A stretch of 45,287 nt of DNA, taken from contig VAYU01000033.1 of the NCBI GenBank assembly GCA_005884925.1, positions 1 through 45,287 of the forward strand, given 5' to 3'. Shown here one piece after another: positions 40,206-45,287 of this stretch (position 1 is the first letter of the stretch; every line of letters begins with the position of its first letter). The position numbers and the translations under genes were made by a program. The notes under the pieces were generated by a model. The model had not been told where the DNA came from. It searched no databases and saw only the letters and a program-made list of their open reading frames with translations. This DNA is from Actinomycetota bacterium. Lineage in GTDB: Bacteria; Actinomycetota; UBA4738; HRBIN12.

Positions 40206-41593
40206 CACCCGCCGAGCGAGGGCGCGTCGGGCAGGTCGGCGATCGCCGCGTCCTCAGCGGCCGGATCGAACTCGAAGTCCGGCAGTCGGCCGTTGAGGTA
40301 GTCGTCGTACGCCTGCATGTCGAAGTAGCCGTGTCCCGACAGGTTCACCAGGATCACGCGCTCCTCGTCGGCTTCGCGCGCGGCGTCTGCCTCCTCGATC
40401 ACGGCCTTCAGCCCGTGGGCGGACTCGGGGGCGGGGATGATGCCCTCGGCATGTGCGAACCGCACCGCGGCGTCGAACACCTCGCTCTGGGTGTAGGCCC
40501 GCGCCTCCATGTGGCCGTGCTTCACCAGCAACGACAGGGAGGGCGAATCGCCGTGGTAGCGAAGACCCCCGGCATGTACCGGAGCCGGGACGAACGAGTG
40601 CCCGAGCGTGTACATCGGCAGCAGCGGCGTCATCCCCGCCGCGTCGGCGAGGTCGTACGCGAACCGACCCTTCGTCAGGGTCGGACAGGCCGCGGGCTCG
40701 GTCGCGATGAACCTCGTCTGGGTACGCCCGGCGAGCCGGTCGGCGATGAAGGGGTAGGCGAGCCCCGCGTAGCTGGAGCCGCCGCCGACGCACCCGATCA
40801 CGATGTGCGGATCGCTCTCGCCGGCGAGCTTCATCTGCTCCTTCGCCTCCAGCCCGATCACGGTCTGGTGCAACAGGACGTGGTTCAGCACCGAGCCGAG
40901 GGAGTACTTCACGGCGCCGTTCGAGGTGGCCGCTACCTCGACCGCCTCGCTGATCGCGATGCCGAGCGACCCGGTCGAGTCCGGATGCGCCTCGAGGATC
41001 GCCTTGCCGGCCTGCGTGGTGGGGGACGGCGACGGGATCACCTCGGCCCCGAACGTCTCCATGAAGATCCGGCGATACGGCTTCTGCTCGTACGAGGCTT
41101 TCACCATGAGGACCTGGCACCCGATCCCGAAGAACGAGCACGCCATCGCCAGGGCGGAGCCCCACTGCCCGGCTCCCGTCTCGGTCGCGATGCGCTTCGT
41201 GCCGGCCTCCTTGTTGTAGAAGGCCTGGGCCACCGCGGTGTTCGGCTTGTGCGACCCGGCCGGCGAGACCCCTTCGTACTTGTAGTAGATCCGCGCCGGC
41301 GTCCGCAGCGCCTGCTCCAGACGGACCGCCCGATGCAGCGGCGAGGGTCTCCAGAGCCGGTAGACGTCGAGGATGCCGCCGGGGATGTCGATCCACTCGT
41401 CGGTCGCGACCTCCTGCATGATCAGCGCCTCGGGGAACAACGGCGCCAGCAGGTCCGGCGTCACGGGCTCCTTCGTCCCGGGGTGCAGCGGCGGCAGCGG
41501 TTGGATCCCGGCCTGGACGAGCGACGGCATGATGTTGAACCACGCGGTCGGCAGGCGATCCTGCGACAGGTCGAACCGGGTGGGCTCCATCAT
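40205..41593 (-). CDS. trpB2: Tryptophan synthase beta chain-like protein, TrpB2 type
   Basis: The 462-residue protein is longer than classical TrpB and has the TrpB2 features: EWIDIPGG and GRPSPL-like WRPSPLHRA, the PLP lysine in GSHKPNTA (Lys116), [12 protein letters not shown], and the phosphate loop GCVGGGSSY. It joins indole and serine (or phosphoserine) to make tryptophan. TrpB2 proteins often lack a TrpA partner, and none is seen here. The ATG pair at 41593 follows AGGAGG by 8 nt. The stop overlaps the GNAT start. Confidence 0.93.
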   Translation of the reverse strand: MMEPTRFDLSQDRLPTAWFNIMPSLVQAGIQPLPPLHPGTKEPVTPDLLAPLFPEALIMQEVATDEWIDIPGGILDVYRLWRPSPLHRAVRLEQALRTPARIYYKYEGVSPAGSHKPNTAVAQAFYNKEAGTKRIATETGAGQWGSALAMACSFFGIGCQVLMVKASYEQKPYRRIFMETFGAEVIPSPSPTTQAGKAILEAHPDSTGSLGIAISEAVEVAATSNGAVKYSLGSVLNHVLLHQTVIGLEAKEQMKLAGESDPHIVIGCVGGGSSYAGLAYPFIADRLAGRTQTRFIATEPAACPTLTKGRFAYDLADAAGMTPLLPMYTLGHSFVPAPVHAGGLRYHGDSPSLSLLVKHGHMEARAYTQSEVFDAAVRFAHAEGIIPAPESAHGLKAVIEEADAAREADEERVILVNLSGHGYFDMQAYDDYLNGRLPDFEFDPAAEDAAIADLPDAPSLGG

Positions 41594-41658
41594 GGGGCGA
41601 CCTCCTGTGGGGGCGAGCGCCGAGCCTACCGCCCCGCCGGTCGGCGAGGGAAGTCGAG

Positions 41659-41985
41659 CTAGCGGACCGGTTCGGCCGAGACCTCGACCCAACCATCGAT
41701 CTCGCGCGCCGTGAACACCACCAGCGGATCGCGGGCCGGGCCCTCGAGGGGCTCGCCGGTCTCGGCGTCGAACACGCTCTCGCACGCGCCACACAGGAGC
41801 CGGTCCGATCGATCGTCGAACGTCCCGTCGGAGAGCGCACACCCGTTGCCGGTGCACGTCTCGCCGACCGCGAACAATCGTCGCTCGTCGTGCGTCACCA
41901 CGACGCGGCCCGAGGGAACGTCGTACGCGCGCAGCTCGCCCTCCGGGATCTCCGCGAGCGCGCCGACCCGGATGAACTCAGCCAT
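41659..41985 (-). CDS. Rieske-fold protein with four cysteines in place of the Cys2His2 ligands
   Basis: The 108-residue protein follows the small Rieske ferredoxin/NirD pattern along its whole length ([62 protein letters not shown]). The cluster loops are altered. Loop 1 reads CTGNGC (Cys44, Cys49), where C-x-H is expected. Loop 2 reads CGAC (Cys65, Cys68), where C-x2-H is expected. I checked these codons directly. The four cysteines could hold a [2Fe-2S] cluster of ferredoxin type or a zinc ion. The start overlaps the stop of the CDP-alcohol phosphatidyltransferase (TGATG). Confidence 0.85.
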   Translation of the reverse strand: MAEFIRVGALAEIPEGELRAYDVPSGRVVVTHDERRLFAVGETCTGNGCALSDGTFDDRSDRLLCGACESVFDAETGEPLEGPARDPLVVFTAREIDGWVEVSAEPVR

Positions 41986-42647
41986 CAGGCGCCCCGCAGC
42001 GCAGCGAAGACGCGCTGCGCGACCGTCACCGTCCCGAGGACGGCAAGGAGCACGAGGACCGGCAGCATCGCGCCGGGGATCAACAACCCGACGATCAGCG
42101 CCAGCACGCGCTCGAGCCGCTGGAACAACCCGTCGCTCAACAGGACCCCGGCGGCTTCGGCCTCGGCACGGATGTGGCTGACCACCAGGCTCACGACCAA
42201 CGTGACCAACGCGAGCGCCGCCTCGAACCCCCTCCCATCGACCGCAAGACGCCAGAACAGGCACGAGAACAGGATCATGTCGGACACCCGGTCGAGCACG
42301 GAGTCCATGAACGCGCCGGCGCGCTTGGCCTCTCCGCGATGCCGGGCGACGGAACCGTCGAAGACGTCGCAGGCGCCCGCGAGGATGAGGACGCCTCCGG
42401 CGGCGAACCACGCTCCGGTCACGATCAGCGCACCCGTGACGACGTTCAACGCGAGCGACAGCAACGTGAGCTGCCACGGCCGGACACCGGTCCAGATCAG
42501 GAACGCGAGGATCCCCCGGTACGGCCATGCGAAGACGCGCTGCATCGCGCCTCCGGCCGCGCTCTCGTTCTTCCTCGGCGCGGGCATGTCGCGGACGCGA
42601 GGCGCCTCCCGGACCTGTTGCCCGCGATCCCGCCCGTGCACCGTCAT
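41985..42647 (-). CDS. CDP-alcohol phosphatidyltransferase
   Basis: The 220-residue membrane protein has the complete family motif D-x2-D-G-x2-A-R-x8-G-x3-D-x3-D (Asp94, Asp97, Asp115, Asp119) and about six hydrophobic helices. It makes a phospholipid such as phosphatidylglycerol-, cardiolipin- or inositol-phosphate from CDP-diacylglycerol; the acceptor alcohol cannot be read. The start at 42647 is 7 bp after the GreA stop. The later ATGs near 42585 and 42545 are also possible, since the first 34 residues are not part of the conserved domain. Confidence 0.88.
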   Translation of the reverse strand: MTVHGRDRGQQVREAPRVRDMPAPRKNESAAGGAMQRVFAWPYRGILAFLIWTGVRPWQLTLLSLALNVVTGALIVTGAWFAAGGVLILAGACDVFDGSVARHRGEAKRAGAFMDSVLDRVSDMILFSCLFWRLAVDGRGFEAALALVTLVVSLVVSHIRAEAEAAGVLLSDGLFQRLERVLALIVGLLIPGAMLPVLVLLAVLGTVTVAQRVFAALRGA

Positions 42648-42654
42648 GACCGGC

Positions 42655-43191
42655 TCAGCCGGAGATCGGCTCGAACGAGACGACCCGGTAGCGGAACGTT
42701 CCTCCCGGAGCCTCGTAGGCGACCTCGTCGCCTTCGGAAGCGCCCATGAGCGCCGAACCGAACGGGGACGAGGTCGTGACGGTTCGAGCACCCGGCGCCT
42801 TCTCCTCAGCGTGCTCCGCCAGCAGGTAGGTCTCGTCCTCGTCCTCGAGGTCGAGCGGCTTCACCGTGACGAGCATCCCGGGTCCGACCTCGTCGGCGGA
42901 CGAAGGCGCCTCGACGATCTCGGGGTCCCGCAGCATCGCCTGGACGCTACGGATCCGGGCCTCCATCAGCCCCTGCTCGTTCTTCGCGGCGTCGTACTCG
43001 GCGTTCTCACGGATGTCGCCGTGCTCCCGCGCGGCCTTGATGCGTTCCGCGATCGCCTCCCGGCCCGAGGTCGTGAGCTCCTGGAGCTCCGAACGGAGCC
43101 GGGTGTACGCATCCAAGGTGAGCGTCGCCGTCGGCTCCTGGCCGGCGGGGCGGGGCGGGCGGTTGCGCAGCTCCTCCGGGAGTTCGGCCAT
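42655..43191 (-). CDS. greA: Transcription elongation factor GreA
   Basis: The 178-residue protein has the N-terminal coiled coil with the acidic tip motif HGDIRENAEYDAAKNEQGLM, and the C-terminal FKBP-like domain (TVTTSSPFGSALMGASEGDE). GreA enters the RNA polymerase secondary channel and stimulates cleavage of backtracked RNA. The N-terminus carries ~20 extra residues (ELRNRPPRPAGQEP). A TAGACT box (43204-43199) is 7 nt before the ATG, so the mRNA is probably leaderless. It heads the greA-phosphatidyltransferase-Rieske-like group. Confidence 0.94.
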   Translation of the reverse strand: MAELPEELRNRPPRPAGQEPTATLTLDAYTRLRSELQELTTSGREAIAERIKAAREHGDIRENAEYDAAKNEQGLMEARIRSVQAMLRDPEIVEAPSSADEVGPGMLVTVKPLDLEDEDETYLLAEHAEEKAPGARTVTTSSPFGSALMGASEGDEVAYEAPGGTFRYRVVSFEPISG

Positions 43192-43198
43192 CCGCCAA

Positions 43199-43204
43199 AG
43201 TCTA
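43199..43204 (-). promoter_or_regulatory. -10 element TAGACT of leaderless greA
   Basis: On the minus strand TAGACT (43204-43199) ends 7 nt before ATG 43191. It lies in the 24-bp gap after the histidine kinase stop. Confidence 0.5.
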
Positions 43205-43215
43205 GCCAGGAGCGT

Positions 43216-45287
43216 CTAGCCCGGTGCGAAGAGTGCCTCCTGCGGAGGCACGTCGCTCCCGGACGGTAGCCAGACGAGGAACGACGCCCCTCCGCCCTCC
43301 CGCTCCTCGGCCCAGGCCCTGCCCCCGTGCAACTCCGCGAACCGCGCCACGAGCGTGAGCCCGATCCCGGACCCGGGCGCGTGCGTTGCGGCGTTCACCC
43401 CGCGCTCGAAGGCGCCGAAGACCCGCTCGCGGTCCTCGGGGAGGAGTCCCGGTCCGTCGTCCTCGACCGCGACGATCGCACCCCCGTTCCCGGGCTGGAC
43501 CCGGATCCAGATATGGGCGTGCCGCGGCGTGTGTCGGGCCGCGTTCACCAGCAGGTTCTCGACGATCCGCTCGACCTTCGGGACGTCGATCGCGACGGTG
43601 GTCACGGTCGCATCCACGGTCACCTCTCGGTCCGCCACCGCCTCGGATTCGGCCACAACGTTGCGCACCACCTCGGCAAGGTCCACCGTCGCCCGCTGCG
43701 GTTCGAGGAGCCCTTGGGAGAGCCTGTCCAGATCCAACAGGTCCGTCACGAGGCGCAGCAGCTTGCGTGCGTTGCCCGCGATCCGGCGCACGAGATCGAG
43801 CTGGACCTCCGGCTCGAGCTCCACGTCCTCGCGCTCCAGCGTCAACGCGCTCCCAAGCAGCGTCGTGAGCGGCGTCCGAAGGTCATGGGATACGGCCTGG
43901 AGGAAGGTGTTCTTCAGCTCGTCGAGCGAACGGAGCCGAGCGGAGGCCTCGCGCTCGATCTCGAGCGCGCGAGCCAGGTCCTCCTCCGCCCGCTTCAGGC
44001 TCGTGATGTCGAACATCACGCCCGACCAGAAGCGAGGTTCCCCGTTCTCGTCGCGCACGACCTCAGCTTGGTCCAGGACCCACACGACCTCGCCGTCCGG
44101 GCGGCGCATCCGATACTCGATCGAGAACGGCTCCAGCGTGCGTTCGGTCCGTTCGTCCTCCGCGTTCACGCGATCGCGGTCGTCGGGGTGCACCAGCTCG
44201 AACCACATGCGGCGTGTCATGAAGTCCTCGGGCGTGATGCCGAGCAAGGGTTCGATGCCGGGGCTCGTATAGAGCGGGATGTAGTCCTCGCCGATCACGT
44301 TCACGTACACCACGGCGGGGATCTGCTCGACGAGCGTCCGATAGAGCTCCTCGGTCTCGCGCAGGCTCCGCTCCGTCTGCTGCCGGCGGATCGCCGCACC
44401 GAGCGTGCCCGCGGCGACCCGGAGCACATCGATCTCGGCACTCGTCCACTCGCGCTCGTGTTCGCAATCGTCGAACCCGATCGATCCCCACCACTCCTTT
44501 CCGGCGAAGATGGGCATATCGAGTAGCGAGACGATCCCCTGCGCCCCGAACTCATCCCTCGTTGCCGCCGGCAGGTCGGCGACGTTCACGCTCCATGGCT
44601 CGCCACGGCTGAGGCTCGCGCGCCATTCGTCCTGCGACGGGTCGAAAGCCTGGTCGATCGTGGCGGGGTTGCCGATCTGCGGCTCCACGCCCGGCGCACA
44701 CCACTCGAATCGATTGGTCGATCCGCGCTCACCGCCGGGGAGGGCCACGTTCTCGAACACATGCGCACGCGACACGGCGGCTCCCTGCCCAAGCATCCGG
44801 AGGACCTCGTCGATCGCGTCCTCCCAGCGGTCGGCTTGGAGGAACAGCTGCGCCGCCGCGCCGATGGTCTGGAGGATCGCGTCGCGTCGACCGAGTGCCA
44901 GCTCCTGCCGGGCCGCCGCGGAAGCGTCCGTGAACGACGCGATGACGTGCCGCTCACCGTTCAGGTCGGTCAGCCCGACGGCCATCCGGGCGAACGCCTC
45001 ACTGCCGTCGGGAAGCAGGTAGCGGATCCGCGTGATGAAGTCCCGAAGCTGACCCTCGTCGAGCGCGGCGACCTCGCCGAGCAGGGTCGCCGCGTCCGCC
45101 GGGTCGATCAGTCCGATCTCGTCGGGCCGTCGCCCGACGAGATCGGACACCGATCGACCGCTCGCACGTTCGAACGCCGGGTTCGCAGTTACGAAGGTCA
45201 GGTCGCGCATCCGGAGGATGCAGATCGACGACGGGTGATCGCGGAAGGTGGCCTCGTAGACCCTGTCCAGTTCACCCGTGCGGGCAT
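43216..45287 (-). CDS. PAS-GAF-PAS sensor histidine kinase (5' end beyond the window)
   Basis: At least 689 residues are visible. Reading is open to the right edge with PAS-like sequence (VYEATFRDHPSSICILRMRD) before the in-frame ATG at 45210, so the gene almost certainly starts outside. The order is PAS, GAF (~90-270), a second PAS (~290-410: YTSPGIEPLLGIT, HPDDRDRV), HisKA (QAVSHDLRTPLTTLLGSALT) and HATPase_c (ENLLVNAARHTP, VEDDGPGLLPED, GSGIGLTLV). There is no transmembrane helix in the visible part. Its response regulator is not in the window. Its second PAS is closely related to that of the kinase at 8099-9223. Confidence 0.92.
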   Translation of the reverse strand, partial: ARTGELDRVYEATFRDHPSSICILRMRDLTFVTANPAFERASGRSVSDLVGRRPDEIGLIDPADAATLLGEVAALDEGQLRDFITRIRYLLPDGSEAFARMAVGLTDLNGERHVIASFTDASAAARQELALGRRDAILQTIGAAAQLFLQADRWEDAIDEVLRMLGQGAAVSRAHVFENVALPGGERGSTNRFEWCAPGVEPQIGNPATIDQAFDPSQDEWRASLSRGEPWSVNVADLPAATRDEFGAQGIVSLLDMPIFAGKEWWGSIGFDDCEHEREWTSAEIDVLRVAAGTLGAAIRRQQTERSLRETEELYRTLVEQIPAVVYVNVIGEDYIPLYTSPGIEPLLGITPEDFMTRRMWFELVHPDDRDRVNAEDERTERTLEPFSIEYRMRRPDGEVVWVLDQAEVVRDENGEPRFWSGVMFDITSLKRAEEDLARALEIEREASARLRSLDELKNTFLQAVSHDLRTPLTTLLGSALTLEREDVELEPEVQLDLVRRIAGNARKLLRLVTDLLDLDRLSQGLLEPQRATVDLAEVVRNVVAESEAVADREVTVDATVTTVAIDVPKVERIVENLLVNAARHTPRHAHIWIRVQPGNGGAIVAVEDDGPGLLPEDRERVFGAFERGVNAATHAPGSGIGLTLVARFAELHGGRAWAEEREGGGASFLVWLPSGSDVPPQEALFAPG

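Noticed and set aside
1-45287. CRISPR array, prophage, insertion sequence or other mobile element
   Set aside because: There are no regularly spaced repeats, and no transposase, integrase or phage motif in any recognised gene. Gene order and base composition look uniform.

Overview
This is a gene-dense, very GC-rich window (45.3 kb) that looks like the chromosome of an uncultured or poorly studied actinomycete-type bacterium. The evidence is a WS/DGAT-type acyltransferase, an ECF42 sigma/DGPF pair, a zinc-ribbon adenylate cyclase-ATPase, many leaderless genes with TANNNT -10 boxes 6-9 nt before the start codon, and pervasive ATGA/TGATG stop-start overlaps. I see no tRNA or rRNA gene, insertion sequence, prophage or CRISPR array. 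The species assignment is inference.

Layout. (1) 1-8089: a sugar/aminosugar utilisation locus. It holds a truncated sugar-binding lipoprotein, a ROK repressor, a DegT-type aminotransferase, a GH4 glycosidase, a SIS-domain isomerase/deaminase, a small cytosolic CE4 deacetylase, a BadF-type sugar kinase and a MalK/UgpC-type ABC ATPase. Two near-identical ROK-type palindromes (1534-1550 and 4167-4183) tie the two promoter regions together. I propose a PTS-free version of the chitobiose route: ABC uptake, kinase, deacetylase, GH4, deaminase. (2) 8099-11076: an orphan PAS histidine kinase coupled to an M20 peptidase, divergent from a PlsC-type acyltransferase. (3) 11382-13629: an ECF sigma/anti-sigma pair and a SigA/SigB-type sigma factor, separated by tandem hairpins. 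(4) 13972-21269: an alpha/beta hydrolase, a wax ester synthase-like acyltransferase, a beta-helix/PLDc_N fusion, a cyclase-ATPase, a DUF4242-like protein and an AlaX editing protein. (5) 21292-34795 (minus strand): a long, tightly overlapping run. It begins with MutY and continues through a methyltransferase, two glycosyltransferases, a Fur-family regulator, a lipoprotein, a CPBP protease, a Peripla_BP_6 lipoprotein and an unknown anchored exoprotein, then a giant polytopic-membrane/MFS fusion, an alpha/beta hydrolase and an EamA transporter. (6) 34794-39681 (mostly plus strand): a CBS protein, a small unknown protein, the DGPF/ECF42 pair and an MBOAT plus SGNH O-acylation pair. (7) 39669-45287 (minus strand): GNAT, TrpB2, an all-cysteine Rieske-like protein, a CDP-alcohol phosphatidyltransferase, GreA, and a PAS/GAF histidine kinase that runs off the right edge.

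The most unusual signals are the ROK-operator aminosugar locus, three divergent gene pairs driven by back-to-back -10 elements that share one TA step, a Rieske-fold protein whose cluster histidines are replaced so that four cysteines remain, and a 1224-residue membrane/MFS fusion. All product names rest on motifs read by eye; no database search was run.
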